A stretch of DNA of 64,000 nt from Yoonia sp034652275 (GTDB lineage: Bacteria; Pseudomonadota; Alphaproteobacteria; Rhodobacterales; Rhodobacteraceae). The notes beneath the pieces are model-generated. The model did no database searches and was not told where the DNA came from. It was given only the letters and a program-made list of their open reading frames with translations. The stretch lies in contig NZ_JAXIWG010000002.1 of the NCBI RefSeq assembly GCF_034652275.1, forward strand, positions 310,001 to 374,000, read 5' to 3'. Within the stretch, counting starts at the first letter, position 1. Each line of letters opens with the position of its first letter. The translations under genes were made by a program, and so were the position numbers. Below, in pieces: positions 34,282-43,137 of this stretch.

Positions 34282-37200
34282 TCCGCGATGCAGCCACCCA
34301 GCGCCAGGTTGATGCCGCCAATCCGCGGATCTCGACTTGGCTTGCGGCCAATGCGGGATCGGGCAAGACCCGAGTGCTGACCGACCGCGTGGCGCGTCTG
34401 CTGCTGGAGGATGTGTCGCCGCAGAATATCCTATGCCTGACCTATACCAAAGCCGCCGCCGCCGAAATGCAGAACCGCCTGTTCAAGCGTCTCGGCGCTT
34501 GGGCGATGATGCCCGATGATGCGTTGCGCAGCGATCTGCGCGGCCTTGGCGTGGACCGGTCCATCGACGCCGATCAGCTGCGCGCTGCGCGCACCCTGTT
34601 TGCACGGGCCATCGAAACGCCGGGTGGGCTGAAAATCCAGACGATCCATTCCTTCTGCGCCGGTGTGCTGCGCCGCTTCCCGCTAGAGGCGGGCGTCAGC
34701 CCTCAATTCCGCGAGATGGAGGACCGCGCAGCCCAGCTTTTGCGTGCCGATGTGATGGACCAGCTGGTGCAAGGCGAAGCCGCGGATGCCGTCCAAGGGA
34801 TGCTGCGCCATTTCACCGGCGATGATCTGGCGAAACTGACCGCCGAGGTGGCGCGCCACAAGGCGGCGTTTGAACAAAACACCCAACGCGCCGACATTTG
34901 CCGCACGCTTGCCATTGACCCGTCAATGACAGCGGAAAGCCTCGTCTCGCGCGTGCTGGATGCGGATGCCATTGTGGCCATCCGCCAGCTCCAGCAGATC
35001 TGCGCCACAGGCAGCGTGACGGACCAGAAGGCCGCGCACAAACTGCGCGCCGTCGCTACCGATGGCGTAGCAAGGTTGTCTGACCTGCAAGTGCTGGAAG
35101 GGATTTTCCTGTTCGGAGAGACGGCAAAAGACCCATTTGGCCCCAAGATCGGCAGTTTCCCGACCAAGGCTTTGCGCGCAGCCCACCCCGAGCTGATCGC
35201 GGATATCGACATCCTGATGGAACTGGTCGCTGGGGCGCGTCAGGACCGGATGGCGCTTGCCGCGTTGGACCGCACCCTCGCCCTATACGCCTTTGGCCGC
35301 GCTTTCGTGCCAGCCTACGAGGCGCGCAAGCTGGCGATGGGGGCGCTGGATTTCGACGATCTGATCAGCAAGGCGCGCGCGCTTTTGACCGATCCGGCCG
35401 TTGCGCAATGGGTGTTGTTCCGGCTCGATGGCGGGATCGACCATGTGCTGGTGGACGAAGCCCAAGACACCAGCCCCGCGCAATGGGACGTGGTCGAAAC
35501 GCTGACGCAGGAATTTGCCACCGGCGCAGGGTCGCGGCCCAACCGCGAACGCACGGTGTTCGTCGTGGGCGACAAGAAACAGTCGATCTATTCGTTCCAA
35601 GGGGCCGATCCCGCCGCCTTTGACAAGATGAAGGCGCATTTCCGCGCGGCGCACGATGCGATCGGGAAGGGGTTTGCTGTCACATCGCTCGACCATTCGT
35701 TCCGGTCGTCGCAGGCGATCCTGTCGGTGGTCGATGCCACGTTCACGGGCGAACAGGCGGCGGGGATGGACGACAGCCTGACCCATATCGCGTTCAAGGA
35801 CCGCATGCCGGGGCGCGTCGATCTGTGGCCCGTGATCGAAGCCGCCAAGACCGAGGATAACCGCCCCTGGTATCAGCCTGTCGACCAGCCCGGCGAGGCT
35901 GACCACAATGTCCAGATGGCCCAGCGCATCGCGGACCAGATCAGCCATATGATCGCGCATGAAACCATCCCCGTGGAGGACGGCAATTCCGGCACCTACA
36001 CGCGCCGCAGGATCACGGCAGGGGATTTCCTGATCCTCGTGCAACGCCGGTCGGACCTGTTCGCCGAGATCATCCGCGCCTGCAAGGCCGCAGGACTGAA
36101 CGTCGCCGGTGCGGACCGTTTGCGCGTCGGCGCGGAACTGGCGGTCAAGGATCTGGCGGCGCTGTTATCGTTTCTGGCGCTGGCCGAGGATGATCTTTCG
36201 CTGGCCGCTGCCTTGCGGTCGCCGCTGTTCGGCTGGTCGGAACAGGACCTGTTCACGCTGGCGCACCATCGCGGTGACAAGGAATTCCTGTGGGAAGCTT
36301 TGCGCAAGGCGCCGCATCCCGAAGCGCTGACAGTATTGAACGACCTGCGCGGCAAGGCCGATTTCCTGCGCCCCTACGACCTGATCGCCCGCATCCTGAC
36401 CCGCCACGACGGGCGGCGTAAACTGCTCGCACGTCTCGGGCCAGAGGCCGAAGACGGGATCGACGCGCTGTTGTCGCAGGCGCTGGCCTATGAACAGACC
36501 GGCGTGCCCAGCCTGACGGGGTTCCTGACTTGGATGCAGACCGACGATCTGGAGGTCAAACGCCAGATGGACAGTCAAGGCGACAAGATCAGGGTGATGA
36601 CGGTCCATGGCGCCAAGGGGCTGGAAGCGCCCATCGTGATCCTGCCCGAAACGATGAAGCGCAAGAACGATTTCAAGGGCGACATCCTGCCCGCCCCCGA
36701 TTGCGTGATCTGGAAAACGCCAAGTGCGGCAACGCCCGCTGCGGTTGTCGCCCTGCGCGAGGCTGTGCTGGCCAAGCAGGACGAGGAACGCCTGCGCCTG
36801 CTGTATGTCGCGATGACCCGGGCGGAAAAATGGCTGATCGTGGGGGCCTCGGGTGATGTCGGCGAGGATATGGACAGCTGGTACAACATTGTCGCCGCTG
36901 GGATGAGGCAACAGCAGGCCGAAACCGCGATATCGGGCGATCTGGAGGTGCAGCGCGTCGCTTATCTCGATTGGGACGGGCTGGATCTGGAGGACAAGCC
37001 AGCGGTCACAGCACCCGAGGTGATCGTGCCGGCTTTCGGCCCGCTACCCGATATCGCGCGCAGCAAGACGATTTCCCCGTCGGATTTGCCGGGGGCCAAG
37101 GTCCTGCCCGGCGATGTGACGGAAGATGATGAAGACGCCAAGGAACGCGGCACCTTGATCCACCTGCTGCTGGAACATCTGCCGCGCACTGCGCCTGCCG

Positions 37201-37619
37201 ACAGGGCGGGTCTGGGTTATGCGCTGGTGCCGACCGACCCCACCCTGACGGACAGCGTGATCCGGCTGCTGGACCAGCCTGCGCTTGGCCATCTGTGGAG
37301 CGATGACGCGCTGACCGAGGTGCCGGTAACCGCCGATCTGCCCGCCTTGGGGCGCGTTCACGGCACGATAGACCGGCTGATCCTGACGCCTTCGACCGTG
37401 CTGGCGGTGGATTACAAGACCAACCGCATCGTGCCGGACAACCCCGCGCTGACACCGCTGGGCGTGTTGCGCCAGCAGGCGGTCTATGATGCGGCGCTGC
37501 GGCAGGTGTTTCCGGACCGGCAAATCACCGTCGCGATCCTGTGGACAGCGACGGCACAACTGATGACCCTGCCTGAAACGCTGCTTCACGAAACGATGAC
37601 AGGACTTGCCACGGCTTGA
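34278..37619 (+). CDS. addA: Double-strand break repair helicase-nuclease AddA
   Basis: UvrD-type motor and nuclease subunit of AddAB. The 1113-residue product has Walker A AANAGSGKTRVL (about 22-33), motif Ia TYTKAAAAEM, motif II DEAQDTSP (about 394), and late helicase motifs DKIRVMTVHGAKGLEAP and RLLYVAMTRAEK. The nuclease end holds LAVDYKTN. Start at 34278 overlaps the addB stop. It ends the tsaE operon. Confidence 0.97.
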   Translation: MIRDAATQRQVDAANPRISTWLAANAGSGKTRVLTDRVARLLLEDVSPQNILCLTYTKAAAAEMQNRLFKRLGAWAMMPDDALRSDLRGLGVDRSIDADQLRAARTLFARAIETPGGLKIQTIHSFCAGVLRRFPLEAGVSPQFREMEDRAAQLLRADVMDQLVQGEAADAVQGMLRHFTGDDLAKLTAEVARHKAAFEQNTQRADICRTLAIDPSMTAESLVSRVLDADAIVAIRQLQQICATGSVTDQKAAHKLRAVATDGVARLSDLQVLEGIFLFGETAKDPFGPKIGSFPTKALRAAHPELIADIDILMELVAGARQDRMALAALDRTLALYAFGRAFVPAYEARKLAMGALDFDDLISKARALLTDPAVAQWVLFRLDGGIDHVLVDEAQDTSPAQWDVVETLTQEFATGAGSRPNRERTVFVVGDKKQSIYSFQGADPAAFDKMKAHFRAAHDAIGKGFAVTSLDHSFRSSQAILSVVDATFTGEQAAGMDDSLTHIAFKDRMPGRVDLWPVIEAAKTEDNRPWYQPVDQPGEADHNVQMAQRIADQISHMIAHETIPVEDGNSGTYTRRRITAGDFLILVQRRSDLFAEIIRACKAAGLNVAGADRLRVGAELAVKDLAALLSFLALAEDDLSLAAALRSPLFGWSEQDLFTLAHHRGDKEFLWEALRKAPHPEALTVLNDLRGKADFLRPYDLIARILTRHDGRRKLLARLGPEAEDGIDALLSQALAYEQTGVPSLTGFLTWMQTDDLEVKRQMDSQGDKIRVMTVHGAKGLEAPIVILPETMKRKNDFKGDILPAPDCVIWKTPSAATPAAVVALREAVLAKQDEERLRLLYVAMTRAEKWLIVGASGDVGEDMDSWYNIVAAGMRQQQAETAISGDLEVQRVAYLDWDGLDLEDKPAVTAPEVIVPAFGPLPDIARSKTISPSDLPGAKVLPGDVTEDDEDAKERGTLIHLLLEHLPRTAPADRAGLGYALVPTDPTLTDSVIRLLDQPALGHLWSDDALTEVPVTADLPALGRVHGTIDRLILTPSTVLAVDYKTNRIVPDNPALTPLGVLRQQAVYDAALRQVFPDRQITVAILWTATAQLMTLPETLLHETMTGLATA

Positions 37620-37678
37620 CCATTGCGGCCCGCGTTCATACCTTCGCCTTCCAATGATTTTCGCCAAGGAGCATCCCA

Positions 37679-37999
37679 ATGGCCACCGTAGCAGTAACAG
37701 ACGCAACCTTTGACGCCGAGGTGCGCCAGTCCGATATCCCCGTCGTCGTGGATTTCTGGGCGGAATGGTGCGGCCCTTGCAAACAGATCGGCCCCGCTTT
37801 GGAAGAACTGTCCGACGAGATGGCTGGCAAGGTGAAAATCGTCAAAGTCAACGTCGACGACAACCCCAACTCGCCTGCGCAGATGGGCGTGCGCGGCATC
37901 CCTGCGCTGTTCGTCTTCAAGAACGGTCAGGTCGTCGCGAACAAGGCAGGCGCAGCGCCAAAGGCCGCGATCCAAGGCTGGATCGAAGCCTCGATCTGA
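37679..37999 (+). CDS. trxA: Thioredoxin 1
   Basis: General dithiol reductant. The 106-residue product has the active site W-C-G-P-C (Cys31, Cys34), the cis-proline segment GIPALFVF, and normal length. AAGGAG precedes the ATG by seven bases. It is 59 bases after addA and converges on the next gene with only three bases between stops. In Rhodobacter thioredoxin also influences pigment genes, but nothing here shows such a link. Confidence 0.97.
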   Translation: MATVAVTDATFDAEVRQSDIPVVVDFWAEWCGPCKQIGPALEELSDEMAGKVKIVKVNVDDNPNSPAQMGVRGIPALFVFKNGQVVANKAGAAPKAAIQGWIEASI

Positions 38000-38002
38000 T
38001 CC

Positions 38003-38920
38003 TCACACAGGCCAGCCATGGCCGCGCAAGACCTGTGCAATCCGGTCTTGCGCCTCTGGCCTGCCGGCATTGATCGCCTCTATTTGCAGGAACCAGTAAA
38101 GATAGGCCGCGTAATCGGGCGCATGTGTGGTCACAGCGCTGAACGCTGTCTCTGCGCCGATATCGGCCACATTCAGCGCGATGTGGTGAAAGTCTGACCG
38201 TCCGAACAGGATCGCGGGCTTGCCGGCAAAGAACCCCTCAAACGCCACCCCGGAATTCTGCGTGACGATGTAATCGCAGGTCCGCAAGTACCTATCCGGT
38301 TCGCCCTTACGGATATAAAGCCGGTCATGTTCCGCAAGCAGCTGTTCCAGCGCGCGTTCCTCGTCGGGCTGGTAGGTTTCGGACGGGTGCAGCGTGGCGA
38401 TGACGGGGCGGTCAGGATCATGCCGCAAAACAGCGCGGATCATCTCGACCGGGCTGCAGTGCTGGAAAGACCGCTGCGCCGTCAGCCTCCCTTGGAGCGG
38501 GACATAGACGAAACCGTCCTTGCGGGTATCGTGGATGGCATCACCGAACAGCCGCTTTTGCCAGAACCTCCGGAAATTCGCCGCTTTGGTTGCATCTACC
38601 GCTGTCGGGTCAAAAGCCGCTTGCGCCACTGGCCAGTTCCAGCGTTCGGCCTGCTTTTCAATGTGCCAGAACGGGAAGATATAGGTCTTGCGCATCGTCA
38701 GGCTGCGGTCGTTGACGGGCGGGTCCATCAGGAACAGGCCACGCCCCGGCCGCGCCATCGCGCGCAACCGTGCAAGGGCGTCGTCATTGTCGAAGGCGAA
38801 GGTCAATCCCGCATTGGTCAGCACCTTGCAGATCAGCGCGATGAAGTTATGCCGTCCGTCTTGTGCCTGCTTGCGCAGCTTGGGATGCAGGTAAAAGGTG
38901 ACAGTACTGGCGGCGCTCAT
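38003..38920 (-). CDS. Conserved hypothetical, possible capsule-sugar transferase relative
   Basis: A 305-residue soluble protein without signal peptide. The C-terminal part, about 190-250, resembles the nucleotide-sugar half of capsule synthesis (KpsC/KpsS-like) proteins: ATLHPSE, then TQNSGVAFEGFFAGKPAILFG with a following FHHIA. I do not recognise the exact family and infer only a possible GT-B-like fold. It stands alone between trxA and hslV, convergent with the first and divergent from the second. Confidence 0.6.
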   Translation of the reverse strand: MSAASTVTFYLHPKLRKQAQDGRHNFIALICKVLTNAGLTFAFDNDDALARLRAMARPGRGLFLMDPPVNDRSLTMRKTYIFPFWHIEKQAERWNWPVAQAAFDPTAVDATKAANFRRFWQKRLFGDAIHDTRKDGFVYVPLQGRLTAQRSFQHCSPVEMIRAVLRHDPDRPVIATLHPSETYQPDEERALEQLLAEHDRLYIRKGEPDRYLRTCDYIVTQNSGVAFEGFFAGKPAILFGRSDFHHIALNVADIGAETAFSAVTTHAPDYAAYLYWFLQIEAINAGRPEAQDRIAQVLRGHGWPV

Positions 38921-39022
38921 GCGATGACGCTAGCCTTGGCTTTGGGCAGCGGCAAGGTGGCGGGGTTGTTTGCCCTGCGCGCTGCCGCCATATAACCCGC
39001 AAGCGGAATGGAGATGGTGACG

Positions 39023-39577
39023 ATGACACAAGACAACTTTCCCGGCTGGCACGGCACCACGATCATCGGGGTGCGCAAAGGCGGCAAGGTCGTCATCGCT
39101 GGCGATGGTCAGGTGTCGCTGGGCCAGACCGTCATCAAAGGCACCGCGCGCAAGGTGCGCCGTCTGTCACCGGGCGGGCAGGATGTGATCTGCGGTTTCG
39201 CCGGATCGACCGCCGATGCCTTTACCCTGCTGGAACGGCTGGAGAAAAAGCTCGAGGCGACGCCGGGCCAGTTAGCGCGTGCGAGCGTCGAGCTGGCGAA
39301 GGACTGGCGCACCGACAAATACCTGCAAAAGCTCGAAGCGATGCTGATCGTCAGCGACGGCAAGGAAATGCTGGTCATCACCGGCGCGGGCGATGTGCTG
39401 GAACCCGAACATGACGTCACCGCCATCGGATCGGGCGGCAATTACGCATTGGCCGCAGGGCGCGCGCTGATGGACAGCGACCTGTCTGCCGAAGAGATCG
39501 CGCGCAAGGCAATGGCGATTGCGGCGGATATCTGCGTTTACACCAACGGCAAACTGACGGTGGAGAGCATCGGATGA
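39023..39577 (+). CDS. hslV: ATP-dependent protease proteolytic subunit HslV
   Basis: Threonine peptidase core of HslUV. The 184-residue product starts MTQDNFPGWHGTT; the catalytic threonine should be Thr12 after removal of a short propeptide. GDGQVSLGQTVIKG follows. I choose ATG 39023, nine bases after GGAG; ATGs at 39008 and 39014 are also in frame. A membrane protein gene overlaps the end (ATGA), so hslV and hslU are not adjacent. Confidence 0.95.
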   Translation: MTQDNFPGWHGTTIIGVRKGGKVVIAGDGQVSLGQTVIKGTARKVRRLSPGGQDVICGFAGSTADAFTLLERLEKKLEATPGQLARASVELAKDWRTDKYLQKLEAMLIVSDGKEMLVITGAGDVLEPEHDVTAIGSGGNYALAAGRALMDSDLSAEEIARKAMAIAADICVYTNGKLTVESIG

Positions 39578-40641
39578 TCGACCGCGACGACCTGAAAGCC
39601 GCTGTCAGCAGCGGGCTTTTGTCGGAAAGACAGGCGGCCGGACTGGTCAGCCTTGCCGACAGCCGCCGTGGTGCGCGCGAAGCGCTGAGCGAAGGTGACG
39701 AACCGTTCGAGTTGTTCAAAGGCTTCAACGAGATTTTCATCGTGATTGGTCTGCTGATCCTTGCCGCAGGTTGGTGGGGTGTTTTGGCGGTCGTCCTGTC
39801 GGACCGCGTCATAAATCTGGTCAGCTTTTCAGGGATGGCTTCGCTGATCGGGGCGGGACTGTTGTGGCTTTTGTCAGAGTATTTCGTCCGCAAACGCCGG
39901 ATGGTCGCGCCTGCCATTGCCCTGTCGGTCATGTTTGCGGGCAATGCGGCCTTTGGGCTGATCGCGGTTATGTCGCAACCTTTCATGGTCGCGCAGGGCG
40001 ATTACTCCAGCATTCCGCTGCCGTTGCTTGTCACCACCCTCGCGCTTGCGGTCTATTGGTGGCGGTTCCGCGTGCCATTTGCGATGGCGATGATCGCGGT
40101 CGGGCTGTTTGCGGTCGCGATCATCTTTACCGCCAGTCGCGGCGGGCGGATCAACGGGATCAGTGATTTGTTCTTGTTGTCGGCAGGCGGGCCTTTCGCC
40201 TTTATCACGCTGGCGCTGGGTCTGCTTGTCTTTGCCGTCGCCATGGCCTTTGACATGAGCGATCCGCACCGTGTGACCCGCAGGTCCGCCAATGGGTTCT
40301 GGCTGCACGTCGTGGCTGCCCCCGCGCTGGTGAATACAATCGCGCTGACGCTGCTGGATCAGGACAACGGCGGGTCGAACGTGATCCTGCTGGCCTTCCT
40401 GACGCTGTTCGCCATCGTCGCCATTGTCATTGACCGGCGGTCGTTCCTGATCGCTGCCATTGGTTACATCGTCGTGCTGGCGGGCACTGTGCTGGAAGGA
40501 GGCGGTGCCGCCTATACTGTTCTGGCGCTCGGGATCGTCCTTGTGGCACTCGGCGCGTTCTGGGAACGCATCCGTGCCCGCATCCTGCGCATCATGCCGG
40601 GCTTCGTGCCGCTGCACAAACTTCCGCCCTCTCATATCTAA
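39574..40641 (+). CDS. Multi-pass membrane protein of unknown function within hslVU
   Basis: A 355-residue protein with a soluble charged N-terminus (about 1-48) followed by roughly ten membrane segments to about residue 335, and a short basic tail. The layout recalls DUF2157-like membrane proteins (N-terminal soluble helix bundle then helices), but I cannot assign it. It overlaps hslV by ATGA and ends eight bases before hslU, so the three are very likely one operon and co-translated. No enzymatic motifs are visible. Confidence 0.8.
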   Translation: MIDRDDLKAAVSSGLLSERQAAGLVSLADSRRGAREALSEGDEPFELFKGFNEIFIVIGLLILAAGWWGVLAVVLSDRVINLVSFSGMASLIGAGLLWLLSEYFVRKRRMVAPAIALSVMFAGNAAFGLIAVMSQPFMVAQGDYSSIPLPLLVTTLALAVYWWRFRVPFAMAMIAVGLFAVAIIFTASRGGRINGISDLFLLSAGGPFAFITLALGLLVFAVAMAFDMSDPHRVTRRSANGFWLHVVAAPALVNTIALTLLDQDNGGSNVILLAFLTLFAIVAIVIDRRSFLIAAIGYIVVLAGTVLEGGGAAYTVLALGIVLVALGAFWERIRARILRIMPGFVPLHKLPPSHI

Positions 40642-40649
40642 GGACTGAC

Positions 40650-41948
40650 ATGACAGACCTGACCCCCCGCGAGATCGTGTCCGAACTGGACCGCTTCATC
40701 ATCGGCCAAGCCGAGGCCAAGCGCGCCGTTGCCGTTGCCCTGCGCAACCGTTGGCGGCGCAAGCAGTTGGGCGACGACCTGCGTGACGAGGTGTATCCCA
40801 AGAACATCCTGATGATCGGCCCCACCGGTGTCGGCAAAACCGAAATCTCGCGCCGTTTGGCGAAACTCGCGCGCGCGCCCTTTATCAAGGTCGAGGCGAC
40901 CAAATTCACCGAGGTCGGCTATGTCGGGCGCGACGTGGAACAGATCATCCGCGATCTGGTGGATACCGCTATTCTCGACACCCGTGAACATATGCGCGAG
41001 GACGTGCGCACCAAGGCCCGCGAAGCCGCCGAGGAACGTGTCATCACCGCTGTCGCCGGCACCGACGCCCGCGAAGGCACGCGCGAGATGTTCCGCCGCA
41101 AGCTGAAGTCAGGTGAGCTGGACAACACCGTGATCGAACTGGAACTTACCGACACATCCAACCCGATGGGTGGCTTCGAAATCCCCGGACAACCGGGCGG
41201 CATGATGAATCTGGGCGATCTGTTCGGCAAGGCGATGGGCGGACGCACTGTCAAGAAACGCATGACGGTCGCCGACAGCTATGACGCGCTGGTCGCGGAC
41301 GAGGCGGACAAACTGCTGGACGATGAAACCGTCACAAAGGCCGCACTGGAAGCGGTGGAACAATCCGGCATCGTGTTTCTGGACGAGATCGACAAGGTCT
41401 GCGCGCGGTCCGACGCGCGCGGTGCCGATGTGTCGCGCGAAGGCGTGCAGCGCGACCTGCTGCCGCTGATCGAAGGGACGACCGTTTCGACGAAACACGG
41501 GCCGATCAAGACAGACCACATCCTGTTCATTGCATCGGGTGCGTTCCATGTCGCCAAACCGTCCGACCTGTTGCCTGAATTGCAGGGGCGTCTGCCGATC
41601 CGCGTGGAACTGCGCGCCCTGACAGAAGGCGACTTTGTCCGCATCCTCACCGAAACCGACAATGCGCTGACCTTGCAATATTCCGCGCTGATGCAGACGG
41701 AACAGGTGACTGTCACCTTCACCGAGGACGGGATCAAGGCATTGGCCAAGATCGCCGCCGATGTGAACGAAGCGGTGGAAAACATCGGCGCCCGCAGGCT
41801 GTATACCGTGATGGAACGGGTGTTCGAGGATCTGTCCTTCAACGCACCCGACCGTGGCGGCGACGAAATCGCCGTCGATGCCGATTTCGTCGAAAAGCAT
41901 CTGGGGGAATTGTCCCGCTCGGTGGATGTCAGCCGCTACGTGCTGTGA
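40650..41948 (+). CDS. hslU: ATP-dependent protease ATPase subunit HslU
   Basis: AAA+ unfoldase that feeds HslV. The 432-residue product has Walker A GPTGVGKTE (57-65), the pore motif GYVGRDVE (about 90-97), Walker B IVFLDEIDK, and the C-terminal SRYVL that docks into HslV. The inserted I-domain (about 110-240) is present. It is the last gene before a stretch of low GC. Confidence 0.97.
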   Translation: MTDLTPREIVSELDRFIIGQAEAKRAVAVALRNRWRRKQLGDDLRDEVYPKNILMIGPTGVGKTEISRRLAKLARAPFIKVEATKFTEVGYVGRDVEQIIRDLVDTAILDTREHMREDVRTKAREAAEERVITAVAGTDAREGTREMFRRKLKSGELDNTVIELELTDTSNPMGGFEIPGQPGGMMNLGDLFGKAMGGRTVKKRMTVADSYDALVADEADKLLDDETVTKAALEAVEQSGIVFLDEIDKVCARSDARGADVSREGVQRDLLPLIEGTTVSTKHGPIKTDHILFIASGAFHVAKPSDLLPELQGRLPIRVELRALTEGDFVRILTETDNALTLQYSALMQTEQVTVTFTEDGIKALAKIAADVNEAVENIGARRLYTVMERVFEDLSFNAPDRGGDEIAVDADFVEKHLGELSRSVDVSRYVL

Positions 41949-41971
41949 CCTGCGGTTGGTGCTTGTTAGGT

Positions 41972-41997
41972 TGACTCAAGTGTGTGATTATGACTCA
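41972..41997. promoter_or_regulatory. Direct repeat TGACTCA upstream of the protease cassette
   Basis: TGACTCA occurs at 41972-41978 and again at 41991-41997, start-to-start distance 19 bases, in the 67-base gap between hslU and the 68-residue ORF. Each copy is itself near-palindromic (TGA-C-TCA). Two copies about two helical turns apart look like an operator, but no binding factor is known. Confidence 0.35.
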
Positions 41998-42015
41998 TCG
42001 TGTAGGAGTGATTCG

Positions 42016-42222
42016 ATGTCAGATCTAATCAACAGGCTAAACCAGTCTGGTTTGCTAAGGCGCAATGAGGGTGTTGCATTGCGCGCTGAAAATGTGAGCT
42101 TCCACGAAGTCAATTTTTCGATGTATGGTCAGTTCACGCCAATCACAGTTAGATCGAGTTCAATTACCAAAGATGCCTACATGGAACGAGATAGATCGGG
42201 AAATTCAAAGCAAAGAGCTTAG
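42016..42222 (+). CDS. Small ORF of 68 residues, unknown function
   Basis: Not recognised. ATG 42016 is preceded by AGGAG at a good distance, which supports translation. The product is soluble, polar at the end, with no membrane segment. Its last 50 bases overlap the start of the protease gene in another frame, so it may be a coupled partner, a leader that sets protease translation, or a spurious ORF. Base composition is low in GC like the protease gene. Confidence 0.5.
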   Translation: MSDLINRLNQSGLLRRNEGVALRAENVSFHEVNFSMYGQFTPITVRSSSITKDAYMERDRSGNSKQRA

Positions 42223-43078
42223 CGGAGAAGATATAGTCGAAGTCTGTGACAAGCTTCGGTCCAGCTATCTTAGCAAGCTATCGGACTATGTTGGGCGACC
42301 CGTGATCGCCTACTACTCCGGTTACCTGCAGCAACCCCCACATCCATCTTCATCTATTGATGATTTCGACATGAATGGCTTTATGGCTGTAATCCATAAC
42401 TTGGATCGCAGCCGCGGCCTTGATCTTCTTATCCAGACTCCCGGTGGAAGTATCGAAGCAACCCGAGCACTTGTAGAATACCTGTACAGCATGTTCGGCA
42501 AAGATATTCGTGTCATTGTTCCGCACTGTGCATTCTCGGCGGGCACGATGATTGCTTGCGCTAGCAAGACTATCATCATGGGGAAGCATTCAAGCTTAGG
42601 CCCTACTGACCCACAAGTTCGCGGCGTACCTGCGATGGGTGTTATTGAAGAGATAAAGACAGCTTTAGATGAAGTTAGGGCGGATCCCTTGCGTCAAATC
42701 GTTTGGCAGGAAGTTTTCAGACAGTTTCCTCCAGCTTTCATCTCAAATTGTGAAAGAGCAATCGAGGGAACCAAGCAAATGGTAATGACTTGGCTCGCTG
42801 AGAATATGTTCGCCGGTGAAGAAGATTCTAACGCAAAGGCTGCAGCGACTATAGCTCACTTGATGAGCTTCAAAGAAACCACCGAGCATGGTCACCATTT
42901 TCTACGGAGAAAATGCTCAGACATTGGACTAAACATTGTTGGACTTGAAGATGACCAAAAGCTGCAGGAGTTGGTTTTGTCGGTTCATCATTCTTATGTG
43001 GCATCATTCGCTCGTGTGAAGACAATCAAGTTTATCGAGAATTCGTCAGGCGCGAGTTGGAATGTTTCCGCAGACTAA
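42173..43078 (+). CDS. ClpP/SppA-fold serine protease, SDH_sah family
   Basis: A 301-residue protein of the serine dehydrogenase proteinase family, which has the crotonase-like ClpP/SppA fold. Seen: oxyanion loop TPGGS (89-93), nucleophile Ser122 in FSAGTMIA, and SSLGPTDPQ (140-148). The start MPTWNE (42173) matches the usual N-terminus of the family; a longer frame to 42125 lacks support. It has no signal peptide or membrane segment, so it is probably cytoplasmic. GC is about 45 percent in lines counted against about 62 or more around it, with frequent rare-for-neighbours codons, suggesting recent acquisition. Substrate unknown. Confidence 0.88.
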   Translation: MPTWNEIDREIQSKELSGEDIVEVCDKLRSSYLSKLSDYVGRPVIAYYSGYLQQPPHPSSSIDDFDMNGFMAVIHNLDRSRGLDLLIQTPGGSIEATRALVEYLYSMFGKDIRVIVPHCAFSAGTMIACASKTIIMGKHSSLGPTDPQVRGVPAMGVIEEIKTALDEVRADPLRQIVWQEVFRQFPPAFISNCERAIEGTKQMVMTWLAENMFAGEEDSNAKAAATIAHLMSFKETTEHGHHFLRRKCSDIGLNIVGLEDDQKLQELVLSVHHSYVASFARVKTIKFIENSSGASWNVSAD

Positions 43079-43137
43079 CTTATGATTTTGTTTGGTGTAT
43101 ACTTTTAACTTCCGCTTAACCGGATCATGACTAGGGC

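Noticed and set aside
41949..43137. Mobile element carrying the protease cassette
   Set aside because: No integrase, transposase, tRNA, terminal repeats or target duplication could be seen; only composition suggests transfer.
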